64,000 bases of DNA from G965197005 sp965197005 (GTDB lineage: Bacteria > Pseudomonadota > Gammaproteobacteria > Pseudomonadales > Oceanobacteraceae), in assembly GCA_965197005.1 (NCBI GenBank), contig OZ239982.1, positions 2,480,001-2,544,000 on the forward strand. Reading direction: 5' to 3'. The translations under genes and the position numbers were made by a program. The first letter of the stretch is position 1. Every line of letters starts with the position of its first letter. Positions 18,013 to 26,605 of the stretch are shown piece after piece. Below the pieces are notes generated by a model. That model saw only the letters and a list, made by a program, of their open reading frames with translations. It was not told the origin of the DNA and searched no databases.

Positions 18013-19587
18013 TTAATTGTCCTCGCTTATTTGTGATGGCTTTTGTGCCTCGCCAGCATAACGCCCAGTGCCAAGGCTCGCTGGCCCTAGTCGTGCATAT
18101 TTAAACATGAGGTACATTTCTATAATTAGCAAAAAAGTATAAAATCCGATAAACCCTGTTAAAGAGCCTATAATGCTTTCTTTGCTAACGGTAGAAACGG
18201 ATAAATGCGTGGGCAATACGCCATAAATAGTCCAAGGTTGGCGACCATATTCTGCAACAAACCAACCAAATTCTGCGGCTAACCAAGGGGCTGGCAGCAT
18301 GATAAAACAGAGTCTTAAAAACCAAGGGTAATCGGTGTAGCGTCCATTTAGTGCAAAATAAAAGGCTAAAGAAAAAAGCCCTAACATAGCAAAACCTAAA
18401 CCGACCATAATACGAAAGGACCAAAACATAGGCGACACTTTAGGTACGGTGTCGTCAGTGGCTTTTTGTATCATCTCTGGTGTCGCCAAACTCACATCAT
18501 TGGTATATTTTTTTAGTAGTAGCCCAAATCCTAAATCGTCTTTTACTTTTTCAAATTCTGCTTGCAAGGCTTTGTCTTGAGGGTTTTTGCGTAGTTGTTC
18601 AAGCAATTTGACTGCGCTTATCCCTACCTTAATGCGCTCTTTGTTTTTTTCTTTAATATCATGAATGCCTGGAATTTCTTTACTCAATGAGCGTGTGCCT
18701 ATTATGCCCATAATGTAAGGAATTTGAATTGACCAATCATTTTTCTGCTCTGCTTGGTTAATGCCTGCAATAACATTAAAAGGGGCAGGAGCAGGTTCGG
18801 TATGCCACATCGCCTCTATGGCTGCCAATTTGGTTTGTTGAGCCTCGCCTATGCTATAACCCGATTCATCTCCCAATACAATAACGCTGAGCACGCCTGC
18901 TAGACCAAATGCAGCGGCAACATGAAAACTTCGTTTAGCAAATTCTATATTTTTAGAGTGCAACAAATACCAAGCAGAAATGGATAACACAAACATTGAC
19001 CCTGTCACATAGCCAGCAGAAACGGTATGTACAAATTTAGCTTGGGCATCTGGATTAAAAACTATCGTAGCAAAGTTGACCATTTCCATACGCATGGTTT
19101 CGTAGCTAAATTCTGCACCTACTGGGGATTGCATCCAGCCATTGGCAATTAAAATCCATAAGGCAGATAAGTTTGTACCAATTGCCATTAATATGGTGGT
19201 TAATAAGTGCTGATTACGAGATAATCTATTCCAGCCAAAAAAGAACAGCCCGACCATGGTAGACTCTAAGAAAAAAGCCATTAGACCCTCAATCGCAAGG
19301 GGTGCACCAAAAATATCACCCACATAATGCGAGTAATAAGCCCAGTTAGTACCAAACTGAAATTCCATCGTGATACCCGTCGTCACGCCTAGGGCAAAGT
19401 TAATTCCAAATAGCTTGCCCCAAAATCGGGTCATGTCTTTCCAGATGACTTTACCTGTCATCACATACACCGACTCCATAATCACTAATAGCCACACTAG
19501 CCCTAAAGTTAGGGGTACAAAAATAAAATGGTATAAAGCGGTAATGGCAAATTGTAAACGGGAGAGATCAACTATTTCTTCAGTCAT
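18013..19587 (-). CDS. cydA: cytochrome bd ubiquinol oxidase subunit I
   Basis: CydA carries the three haems (b558, b595, d) and the quinol site. Expected ligands are visible: His20 in ALYHFIFVPLTLG, the histidine in KFVHTVSAGYVTGSMF, and the methionine in FWSFRIMVGLG. The C-terminal GRQPWTIYGVLPTHLS is also diagnostic. At 524 aa it is the long Q-loop type as in E. coli; the Q-loop is the charged region at about residues 255-385. It is 2 bp downstream of the small cydP-like gene, so cydP-A-B-X-ybgE reads as one operon. Confidence 0.97.
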   Translation of the reverse strand: MTEEIVDLSRLQFAITALYHFIFVPLTLGLVWLLVIMESVYVMTGKVIWKDMTRFWGKLFGINFALGVTTGITMEFQFGTNWAYYSHYVGDIFGAPLAIEGLMAFFLESTMVGLFFFGWNRLSRNQHLLTTILMAIGTNLSALWILIANGWMQSPVGAEFSYETMRMEMVNFATIVFNPDAQAKFVHTVSAGYVTGSMFVLSISAWYLLHSKNIEFAKRSFHVAAAFGLAGVLSVIVLGDESGYSIGEAQQTKLAAIEAMWHTEPAPAPFNVIAGINQAEQKNDWSIQIPYIMGIIGTRSLSKEIPGIHDIKEKNKERIKVGISAVKLLEQLRKNPQDKALQAEFEKVKDDLGFGLLLKKYTNDVSLATPEMIQKATDDTVPKVSPMFWSFRIMVGLGFAMLGLFSLAFYFALNGRYTDYPWFLRLCFIMLPAPWLAAEFGWFVAEYGRQPWTIYGVLPTHLSVSTVSKESIIGSLTGFIGFYTFLLIIEMYLMFKYARLGPASLGTGRYAGEAQKPSQISEDN

Positions 19588-19589
19588 AA

Positions 19590-19844
19590 TTAAGGAGTCC
19601 TAGGATTTGTGTCAGATTTAGAATGTAAAGACGGCTGAGTTTGCACATGCTTATCTGTTGCTGCTTTATTTATGCCATTTTCTAGTGGCTGTGGAGCAAA
19701 TAAATGCTGCTCTAACTGCTTTGCTTGGGTGACGGGAACACGGTAATCTTTAATAAAAAAAGACCATAATGTATACACTACAACGATTTTAATAAGGACA
19801 ATAAGCGTCAATTTTTTTAGTAAGCTCAAGTCATCTAGGTACAT
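19590..19844 (-). CDS. cydP: CydP-like small subunit upstream of cydA
   Basis: A short protein of 84 aa when started at the ATG at 19844 (MYLDDLSLLKKLTLIV), which has AAAGGG 6 bases upstream; a longer reading from 19877 lacks this support. Residues 10-30 form one membrane helix ending TLWSFFIKDYRVPV, followed by a polar Q/N/T-rich tail. Its position 2 bp before cydA and its single-helix build match the putative small oxidase subunit CydP. The assignment rests on context and the helix-plus-R(V/P) pattern. Confidence 0.65.
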   Translation of the reverse strand: MYLDDLSLLKKLTLIVLIKIVVVYTLWSFFIKDYRVPVTQAKQLEQHLFAPQPLENGINKAATDKHVQTQPSLHSKSDTNPRTP

Positions 19845-19933
19845 GTAGAACCCTTTTGTTAAGACTAAATGCGACAAATCATCTCAATACTAACATAAAA
19901 CAACCTGTTATTACCATATGCCTATATGACGCA

Positions 19934-21763
19934 TTATTGTTTGTTTTTATATAAACTATTGCTGCGATTTTTAGGTTTGGTTTGACGAATAAGTTGCCCC
20001 AGTTCAAGCCATCTTTTGTCTTCTTCTGGGGTTCTTTGTTGCAAATTTTTGAGTGCTATTTGCTCTTTTTTAAGTTTGGCAACTTCTAGCTTTTTTAAAG
20101 GGGCTAAAATATCTCCAATAGAGCGTGGTAAACGAGTATCGCCTTTGCTCGCCAATGCTTTTAAAAATTCATGATGCTCAGTGCCACCCCACTGTACTAA
20201 AACTGCGTATTTTTCTTGAGCAGGGATTTTTTGTAGCTTTTTAATCATTTCTAAAATCAAACAATCATACCTATTACTGGTAACCACATCGGGTAAGTTC
20301 GTTATTTCTTCAACCAATTGGGGCTTGTACAATAATGCCATTAGGGCTTTTTCTTGCACTAGGGTTAATTTTTCTTCTTGCTCTTCTGTTTTTGCTACTG
20401 ATAAAACAGGTTCAGGTTCTTTAAAAGTAGATGCTGATATTGCCTTTTTCGGCTGATTTTTAAGGTTTTCTAATGCCACGCTTTTACGTCCAAGCTGTTG
20501 GCTAATTGCATCTTCTAGCAGCTCTCTAAGCATGCCTTTTGGCATTTGATTAACCAGTGGAGCAATAAGCTGATCAAAGCGTGCTTTACCATCAATGCTG
20601 TCAAAGTCCACTTTTTCCTTGGTGTGAGCAATTAAAAATTCGGGCAGGTGCGGACATTGATTAAGCCGCGTCTCAAAGGCTTGTTTGCCTTCTTTAGCAA
20701 TAAGGCTATCTGGGTCTTCTCCTTGGGGCAAAAACAAAAATCGAGCCTGTAAGCCATCTTTTAATAAAGGCAAACACAGGTGCATTGCACGCTCTGCTGC
20801 TTTATTACCTGCCGTATCTCCATCAAAGCAGAAAATCACTTCTGGTACCATTTTAAAGATACGCTGCAAATGCACCTCGCTGGTTGCTGTTCCTAAGGTG
20901 GCAACAGCATAATGAATGCCATGCTGTGCCAAACCAATTACGTCCATATAGCCTTCAACAAGCAATAATCTTGTGAGTGTTTGTCGTGTTTTGCGTGCCT
21001 CATACAGCCCGTATAATTCATTGCTCTTTTGGAATAAAGGCGTTTCTGGGGAGTTGAGATATTTGGGCTTTTCGTTATTTAAAACCCGACCACCAAAGGC
21101 GACCACTTGCCCCTTTAAATTACGAATGGGAAACATAATACGCTGGCGAAAACGATCATATTGATGACCTTTTTCGTTTTTAATTAACATGCCAGTGGTC
21201 AGTAAGTTCTGCTGAATTTTTTCTGCTTGGGTTGTGTTATTTTCTATTAAAGCGTCTTTTAAATTTTGCCAACCCTCTGGCGCAAAACCTATGGCAAAAT
21301 GCTTAGCCACCTGCCCTGTTAATCTCCTATTTTTTAGATAATCAATAGCCTGCTGTTTGTGTTCATGACTGCGTAGCATACGTTGATAATATTCTGATGC
21401 CTGTTTGAGTAAGTCGTATAAGGGTTTATTACTATTAAATGGTGTGGCGGATTTTTTGTGTTCTTCTTTAGGTAATTCCATGCCAACATCTTGAGCAAGT
21501 GCGGCAACGGCTTCGTAAAAGTCCATGCGCTCAAATTCTCGTATAAACTGAATGGCATCACCAGATTCGCCACAACCAAAACAATGGTAAAACTGTTTAT
21601 CAGGAGAAACGCTAAAAGAGGGGGTTTTTTCTTGATGAAAAGGACAGCAAGCAGTGTAATTTTTGCCTGCTTTTTTAAGCGTCATTCGCTTATTGACTAC
21701 ATCTATAATATCTGCCTGATTTAACAGGTCAGCAACAAAAGCATCTGGAATGAACTTAGACAT
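19934..21763 (-). CDS. dnaG: DNA primase
   Basis: DnaG makes the RNA primers for replication. The N-terminal zinc finger is C40-H43-C61-C64 within CCPFHQEKTPSFSVSPD and FYHCFGCGESGD. The TOPRIM core shows LLLVEGYMDVIGL and VIFCFDGDTAGNKAAERA. The C-terminal DnaB-interaction domain is the variable part from about residue 450. The length of 609 aa is normal. It follows yqeY and rpsU on the same strand. The gene after it is cydP, not rpoD, so the classical rpsU-dnaG-rpoD unit is broken here. Confidence 0.97.
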   Translation of the reverse strand: MSKFIPDAFVADLLNQADIIDVVNKRMTLKKAGKNYTACCPFHQEKTPSFSVSPDKQFYHCFGCGESGDAIQFIREFERMDFYEAVAALAQDVGMELPKEEHKKSATPFNSNKPLYDLLKQASEYYQRMLRSHEHKQQAIDYLKNRRLTGQVAKHFAIGFAPEGWQNLKDALIENNTTQAEKIQQNLLTTGMLIKNEKGHQYDRFRQRIMFPIRNLKGQVVAFGGRVLNNEKPKYLNSPETPLFQKSNELYGLYEARKTRQTLTRLLLVEGYMDVIGLAQHGIHYAVATLGTATSEVHLQRIFKMVPEVIFCFDGDTAGNKAAERAMHLCLPLLKDGLQARFLFLPQGEDPDSLIAKEGKQAFETRLNQCPHLPEFLIAHTKEKVDFDSIDGKARFDQLIAPLVNQMPKGMLRELLEDAISQQLGRKSVALENLKNQPKKAISASTFKEPEPVLSVAKTEEQEEKLTLVQEKALMALLYKPQLVEEITNLPDVVTSNRYDCLILEMIKKLQKIPAQEKYAVLVQWGGTEHHEFLKALASKGDTRLPRSIGDILAPLKKLEVAKLKKEQIALKNLQQRTPEEDKRWLELGQLIRQTKPKNRSNSLYKNKQ

Positions 21764-21810
21764 GACGCATAACCAATCACAAAAGGAACTGACTATAACC
21801 TATTTTAAAT

Positions 21811-22257
21811 TTAGCTTAAACTGGCTTTAATCTGTTGGCTTACTTTTGCCATATCTGCACGTCCTTGCACTTTGGGTTTGACTAGACCCATCACTTTGCC
21901 CATATCTTGCATAGAGCTGGCATTAGTCTCTGCAATGGCGGCGTTTATTAACTCGCTAATTTCTTCTGCACTTAACGGTGTTGGCATAAACTCGCTAATG
22001 ACTGTTAGTTCATAGCGTTCTACTTCTGCTAAATCGTTACGTTGGGCTTGCTCATATTGAGCCAAAGAATCACGGCGTTGCTTGAGCATTTTGTCCATAA
22101 TAACTAATGCTCGTGCGTCATCAATGTCGATACGCTCATCAACTTCAATGCGCTTAAATTCTGCTTGGATTAATCGCAAAGCACCAAGACGCTGTTTTTG
22201 GCGCGCTTTCATGGCGCTTTTTACAGCATCTTTAACGCTTTTTACAATATCGCTCAT
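21811..22257 (-). CDS. yqeY: YqeY, GatB/YqeY domain protein
   Basis: A small cytoplasmic protein of 148 aa of the YqeY family, related to the tail domain of GatB. The start DIVKSVKDAVKSAMKARQKQRLGALRLIQAEFKRIEVDE and the later RNDLAEVERYELTVISEFMPTPLSAEEI plus DMGKVMGLVKPKVQGRADM are family signatures. Its exact role is uncertain; an RNA or tRNA-amidotransferase-related function is assumed from the domain. It lies between rpsU and dnaG, an arrangement common in gammaproteobacteria. Confidence 0.9.
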   Translation of the reverse strand: MSDIVKSVKDAVKSAMKARQKQRLGALRLIQAEFKRIEVDERIDIDDARALVIMDKMLKQRRDSLAQYEQAQRNDLAEVERYELTVISEFMPTPLSAEEISELINAAIAETNASSMQDMGKVMGLVKPKVQGRADMAKVSQQIKASLS

Positions 22258-22285
22258 GTCAATTGTATCTATTTAAAAATTAAAA

Positions 22286-22501
22286 TTAGTAAAGGCGAAC
22301 CATTTTACGCTGTTCACGCTGTACTTTTTTGGCATGACGCTTAACGGCGGCGGCTGCTTTACGTTTGCGTATCCAAGTAGGCTTTTCATAAAATTCACGA
22401 CGACGTACGTCAGATAAAACACCTGCTTTCTCACAAGCACGCTTAAAACGACGTAAAGCAATATCGAAGGTTTCGTTTTCTTTCAATTTAACTGCTGGCA
22501 T
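22286..22501 (-). CDS. rpsU: 30S ribosomal protein S21
   Basis: S21 is a small, very basic protein of 71 aa of the 30S subunit that helps translation initiation. It starts at MPAVKLKENETFDIALRR (ATG at 22501) behind GGTGG at good spacing. The longer reading upstream to 22609 is not coding: it covers the promoter. The C terminus KRHAKKVQREQRKMVRLY is typical. It heads rpsU-yqeY-dnaG and is divergent from tsaD, the usual arrangement. Confidence 0.98.
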   Translation of the reverse strand: MPAVKLKENETFDIALRRFKRACEKAGVLSDVRRREFYEKPTWIRKRKAAAAVKRHAKKVQREQRKMVRLY

Positions 22502-22574
22502 TGAACCACCTAATTTTGTAAAAAATAAATTCATTAATACAGAACACAAGGTCCTGCTGGATAAAAGGGCGCAC

Positions 22575-22603
22575 ATTATAAAGGCTTGGCAATACAAAAG
22601 CAA
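22575..22603 (-). promoter_or_regulatory. sigma70 promoter of rpsU-yqeY-dnaG
   Basis: On the minus strand TTGCTT (22603-22598), a 17-bp spacer and a perfect TATAAT (22580-22575) form a promoter. It would start transcription about 65-70 bp before the rpsU ATG. It is a sequence match only. Confidence 0.7.
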
Positions 22604-22684
22604 CGGCAAAATAGCAATAACTCTAGCATTGTCGCCAATGCCTAAGTATGATTGCTTTTTTGCAATAAATAATTTGGGCTTTAA

Positions 22685-23710
22685 ATGCGTGTATTAGGAA
22701 TTGAAACCTCTTGCGATGAAACAGGCTTGGCAATTTATGACAGCCAACAGGGTTTGTTAGCCGATGAGCTATATAGCCAAATAGAGCTGCATAGCGAATA
22801 TGGCGGCGTTGTGCCAGAGCTGGCATCACGCGATCATATTAAAAAACTGCGTCCTTTATTAACCGCATTACTAAAGCAGGCCAACTGCGCCTTAGCGGAT
22901 CTTGACGGCATTGCTTATACCGCAGGTCCAGGCTTGGTAGGAGCTTTATTAACGGGGGCTTGTTTTGCTCGTGCACTGGCTTGGAGCTTAAACAAACCTG
23001 CTTTACAAGTACATCATATGGAGGGGCATTTATTAGCACCCATGCTCAGTGATGACGCACCTCAATTTCCATTTGTGGCACTGTTAGTTTCAGGCGGACA
23101 CACTCAGCTGCTACAGGTTAATGCCATTGGTGATTACGAGTTGCTCGGCGAAACCTTAGACGATGCCGCAGGCGAGGCTTTTGACAAAGCAGCCAAAATG
23201 ATGAATTTACCTTACCCTGGCGGGCCTGCTCTTAGCGCATTGGCACAAACAGGCAATAATCAACGCTTTGCTTTTGCTCGCCCTATGACCGATCGCCCAG
23301 GGCTTGATATGAGCTTTAGCGGCTTAAAAACTCAGGTGCGTAGCTGTATTTTACAACAGGCACAAAATCAAATATTAGCAGCAAAAGATAAAGCAGACAT
23401 TGCCGCCTGCTTCCAATTGGCAGTGGCAGAAACCCTAAGCATTAAGTGTAAACGTGCACTGCAACAAACGGGGCTTAAACGCTTGGTTGTATCTGGCGGC
23501 GTAGGCGCAAACCTGTGCTTACGAGAAAAATTACAAACAATGGCACAACAGCAACAGGCCAAGGTGTTTTTTCCAGCACTTAAATACTGCACCGATAATG
23601 GAGCAATGATTGCTTATGCAGGCTGTATGCGCTTACAAAAAGGGCAACAAACAGATTTAAATGTGCAAGTGCGTCCTCGCTGGCCCCTCTCTGAGCTCAC
23701 ACAAATTTAA
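22685..23710 (+). CDS. tsaD: TsaD, tRNA N6-threonylcarbamoyladenosine synthase subunit
   Basis: TsaD transfers the threonylcarbamoyl group to A37 of ANN-decoding tRNAs, together with TsaB and TsaE. The N terminus MRVLGIETSCDETGLAIYD and the metal-binding HHMEGHLLAP motif are diagnostic, as are VSGGHTQLL and the C-terminal YCTDNGAMIAYAG. The length of 341 aa is normal. GGG lies 6 bases before the ATG. folB follows after 8 bp. Confidence 0.97.
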   Translation: MRVLGIETSCDETGLAIYDSQQGLLADELYSQIELHSEYGGVVPELASRDHIKKLRPLLTALLKQANCALADLDGIAYTAGPGLVGALLTGACFARALAWSLNKPALQVHHMEGHLLAPMLSDDAPQFPFVALLVSGGHTQLLQVNAIGDYELLGETLDDAAGEAFDKAAKMMNLPYPGGPALSALAQTGNNQRFAFARPMTDRPGLDMSFSGLKTQVRSCILQQAQNQILAAKDKADIAACFQLAVAETLSIKCKRALQQTGLKRLVVSGGVGANLCLREKLQTMAQQQQAKVFFPALKYCTDNGAMIAYAGCMRLQKGQQTDLNVQVRPRWPLSELTQI

Positions 23711-23718
23711 GGCATAAA

Positions 23719-24087
23719 ATGGACAGTATTTTTATTGAAAAATTAAAAATAGAGACAATTATTGGTGTGTTTGATTGGGAAAAACAAACCCCTCAACCCT
23801 TATTATTCGACCTCACTTTACCCACTGACTGCCGCTTATCAGGTGCTTACGATGAGCTACATAAAGCACTTAACTATCAAACCGTCATTGAATTTACAGA
23901 GCACTTTGTAAGCACTCATTCAGGACGCTGGGAGTTGTTAGAAAGCCTGCTTGAGTCCTTAGCAAAATCCTTATTATTTGAGTTTGACTTGCCATATATT
24001 AGCCTACGAGTATATAAACCAAAGGTCATGCCTCAAGCACAGTCTATCAGCATACAAATTAATCGAAAACGTACAGATTATGTATAA
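23719..24087 (+). CDS. folB: dihydroneopterin aldolase
   Basis: FolB cleaves dihydroneopterin to 6-hydroxymethyldihydropterin plus glycolaldehyde in folate synthesis. The start DSIFIEKLKIETIIGVFDWEKQTPQPLLFDLTL and the segment LNYQTVIEFTEHF followed by ELLESLLESLAKSLL are typical, and the length of 122 aa is normal. It overlaps the following folK-like gene by 8 bp, so the two are translationally coupled and act on consecutive pathway steps. Confidence 0.94.
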   Translation: MDSIFIEKLKIETIIGVFDWEKQTPQPLLFDLTLPTDCRLSGAYDELHKALNYQTVIEFTEHFVSTHSGRWELLESLLESLAKSLLFEFDLPYISLRVYKPKVMPQAQSISIQINRKRTDYV

Positions 24088-24571
24088 AATTTATGTGGGC
24101 TTGGGCTCAAATATCAGTCCAGTTCGCAGTTTGAATTTAGCATTACAAGCATTAGCACAAGCAGTAACGCTAATACAGGTCTCTTCTTGGTATCAAAGTG
24201 CCGCCACGCTAGAGGAGGACAATACTCAACAAATAAAAGTACCTGACTTCATCAATTTAGCCGTTAGTGCTCATACAACTTTAACCTTGACACAAGTAAA
24301 AACACAGCTCAAAAACATCGAAAAACGCATCGAGCCGCAACGCCCTACATTGGCACACCATCATCGTATTGATATTGATTTATATGCCCACACCACCAAA
24401 AACAATTTGCAAATCAATCCACTAAAGCCTGAATTGTTAACCTGTGCTTATGCGCTACGTCCCTTATTAGAAATTGAACCAGAACTGTCAGATAATTTGC
24501 AGCCTTTGCAGCAATATTTAAATACCATGCAACAGCAGATTCTTACGCCTATTAATCCTAGCCATTGGTGA
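24080..24571 (+). CDS. divergent folK-like pyrophosphokinase (HPPK family)
   Basis: A 163-aa protein of the HPPK family, which pyrophosphorylates 6-hydroxymethyldihydropterin. It starts MYKIYVGLGSNISPVRSLNLA at the ATG at 24080, inside the end of folB; the open frame extends upstream but without a reason to use it. The magnesium-binding DxD is kept in HRIDIDLYAH. Compared with the second copy at 30278 it lacks the GPQDQPDF loop (it has QIKVPDF), the WGxR segment before the aspartates (it has LAHHH), and the PH motif after them. It may be a specialised or weak enzyme. Its end overlaps the convergent epimerase gene by 14 bp. Confidence 0.82.
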   Translation: MYKIYVGLGSNISPVRSLNLALQALAQAVTLIQVSSWYQSAATLEEDNTQQIKVPDFINLAVSAHTTLTLTQVKTQLKNIEKRIEPQRPTLAHHHRIDIDLYAHTTKNNLQINPLKPELLTCAYALRPLLEIEPELSDNLQPLQQYLNTMQQQILTPINPSHW

Positions 24572-26438
24572 CCCAATCAACCACATTCTTCTCACGCTTA
24601 AATGCAGTCGGTGCTTCACTTAACAGACTAATAACACGCTCTACATCAAACTCATGGCATGCCTTATCTATTTTATGTAAAAAATTATGTGTCTCAGGCC
24701 AATCTAAATAGGTTTCTTGAGCGGTCATAATACGAGGGTGTGAACTGCCTTTTACATTATCGCCAATAAGCAATTCTTCATAGAGCTTCTCTCCAGGACG
24801 CAAACCTGTAATCTGAATACCGATATCGCCCTCAGGATTGGCATCGGTTTTTTCGCTTAAACCAGATAGACGAATCATCTGTTTTGCCAGCTCAAAAATC
24901 TTTACTGGCTCACCCATATCAAGCACAAACACATCACCACCTTGCGCCATTGCCCCTGCTTGTATGACCAACTGTGATGCCTCAGGTATGGTCATAAAAT
25001 AACGAATAATATCAGGGTGTGTCACGGTAATTGGCCCGCCTTGCTGAATTTGCTGGCGAAATAGAGGAATAACAGAACCAGACGAACCAAGCACATTACC
25101 AAATCGAACCATGCAAAACTGCGTATCACTTTGACGCTGATTAAGTGCTTGCAATACCAATTCACTCATGCGCTTGGACGCACCCATTACATTGGTTGGA
25201 CGCACGGCTTTATCCGTTGAGATAAGTACAAACTTCTCAACTCCAGCCTGAATAGCCGCCTCCGCACAAAACCAAGTACCAAAAATATTATTGCGTACAC
25301 CCTCTACCACATTATGCTCAACCAAAGGCACATGCTTATAAGCTGCTGCATGATAGATAGTATGAATATTAAACGTCTTAAACAATGCCTGCATACGCTT
25401 TTGTTTTTGTACAGAACCTAAGATTGAAATAATCTTGGTTTTAATCTGGCTTTTATCTGCCATCTGTTGCAATTCTTTTTCTATTGAATACAAGCTGTAT
25501 TCATTTAATTCAAATAACACCAATAAAGCGGGCTTTTGCACCAACGCTTGGCGACATAACTCTGAACCAATAGAACCACCTGCACCCGTGATTAAAACAT
25601 GCTTATCCTGTATGCACTGTTGCATCAAATTGCTATTTGGTTGAATGCAGTCACGTCCCAATAAATCCTCTAACTCAACATGCTTGACCTCTTCAACTCG
25701 TGCCTTACCGCTAACAATATCCTGTACAGAAGGAGTGGTTAATACCTCAAGGTTATAACTGGCAAGCTGCTCAATTAATAATTTACGTTTACGACTGCTG
25801 GCACGTCCAATGGCCAATAAAATTTTACGATAACCCTTATCCTTAACGAGCGATTCAATCTCCTCTGGTGCTTTTACTTTTAAGCTATGAATAACAGTAC
25901 CTTGCTTTTTTTTATTATCATCAATTAAGACACTAGGCAGATAATCTGCACTGCTATTTAATGCGCCTATTAACTCCATTCCCTGATGCCCAGCACCGTA
26001 AATAATAACAGGCTCTTTACTCATTTTAGTTAGCTGCTCAACCATGCTACGAATAAACAACCTTGGTGCAGCAAGCATTGCAAAACCTGAAAAAACATAA
26101 ATAATAATACTAGAGCGAGGAATATCACTGGTTGTTAAAAAAGAAGCCGTACCTAAAAATAAAGCAGAAATCAAAACACCTGCAATTAAGCTGGCAAACG
26201 CCCTTTGCGTCATAAAACGAATAACAGAACGATAAAAGCCTATGCGTATAAACACAAAAATAGACATCAAGGTAGTGGCGATTATAGCGGTAGCTATTTC
26301 TGCATCAATGCTGACCCACAACTGCCCATGACGCAGTGCCAATGCACTATAAATAGCTAGAGGAATGGCAATGCTGTCATATAAAATACTAATTGCCCGT
26401 TTGGTGTTGCGAGTGCTATTTAGCAATAAATCTACCAT
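24558..26438 (-). CDS. CapD/WbpM/PglF-type nucleotide-sugar 4,6-dehydratase (membrane-anchored)
   Basis: An inner-membrane enzyme of the polysaccharide-biosynthesis SDR family, usually acting on UDP-N-acetylglucosamine as a 4,6-dehydratase to start synthesis of modified amino sugars for surface glycans. Four membrane helices fill about residues 15-130. A first nucleotide-binding region has IIYGAGHQGMEL. The catalytic SDR domain begins ITGAGGSIGSELCRQ and contains STDKAVRPTNVMGASKR, where methionine replaces the usual tyrosine of the active site, as in WbpM and PglF. GLRPGEKLYEELL is another marker. The length of 626 aa is normal. No other glycan genes are nearby. A CsgD-like regulator starts divergently. 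Confidence 0.88.
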   Translation of the reverse strand: MVDLLLNSTRNTKRAISILYDSIAIPLAIYSALALRHGQLWVSIDAEIATAIIATTLMSIFVFIRIGFYRSVIRFMTQRAFASLIAGVLISALFLGTASFLTTSDIPRSSIIIYVFSGFAMLAAPRLFIRSMVEQLTKMSKEPVIIYGAGHQGMELIGALNSSADYLPSVLIDDNKKKQGTVIHSLKVKAPEEIESLVKDKGYRKILLAIGRASSRKRKLLIEQLASYNLEVLTTPSVQDIVSGKARVEEVKHVELEDLLGRDCIQPNSNLMQQCIQDKHVLITGAGGSIGSELCRQALVQKPALLVLFELNEYSLYSIEKELQQMADKSQIKTKIISILGSVQKQKRMQALFKTFNIHTIYHAAAYKHVPLVEHNVVEGVRNNIFGTWFCAEAAIQAGVEKFVLISTDKAVRPTNVMGASKRMSELVLQALNQRQSDTQFCMVRFGNVLGSSGSVIPLFRQQIQQGGPITVTHPDIIRYFMTIPEASQLVIQAGAMAQGGDVFVLDMGEPVKIFELAKQMIRLSGLSEKTDANPEGDIGIQITGLRPGEKLYEELLIGDNVKGSSHPRIMTAQETYLDWPETHNFLHKIDKACHEFDVERVISLLSEAPTAFKREKNVVDWVTNG

Positions 26439-26605
26439 AAAGAACCTAATTTTTTTAACGCTCTCCAGTATAAATCAAATCAACTAAAGAGCAAAACCGT
26501 AAAATAAGATACTCAACTAGAAAATACTTAAAAAAACAAATGTTGATTTTTAATTATAAAAATGTAACTATTTGTAATCATAATAAAAATAATACGGACT
26601 TAACA

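Noticed and set aside
22502..22609. N-terminal extension of rpsU upstream of MPAVKL
   Set aside because: It would run through the TATAAT promoter at 22575-22580, S21 is always about 71 aa, and the ATG at 22501 has a good Shine-Dalgarno.
24558..24571. 14-bp convergent overlap of the folK-like gene and the CapD-type gene as evidence of gene decay
   Set aside because: Both proteins have normal length and end naturally; small tail-to-tail overlaps are common.
26540..26605. Longer N terminus of the CsgD-like regulator
   Set aside because: No ribosome site before 26540 and the extra 22 residues (rich in Asn and Lys from AT-rich DNA) look like untranslated leader; the choice is not certain.
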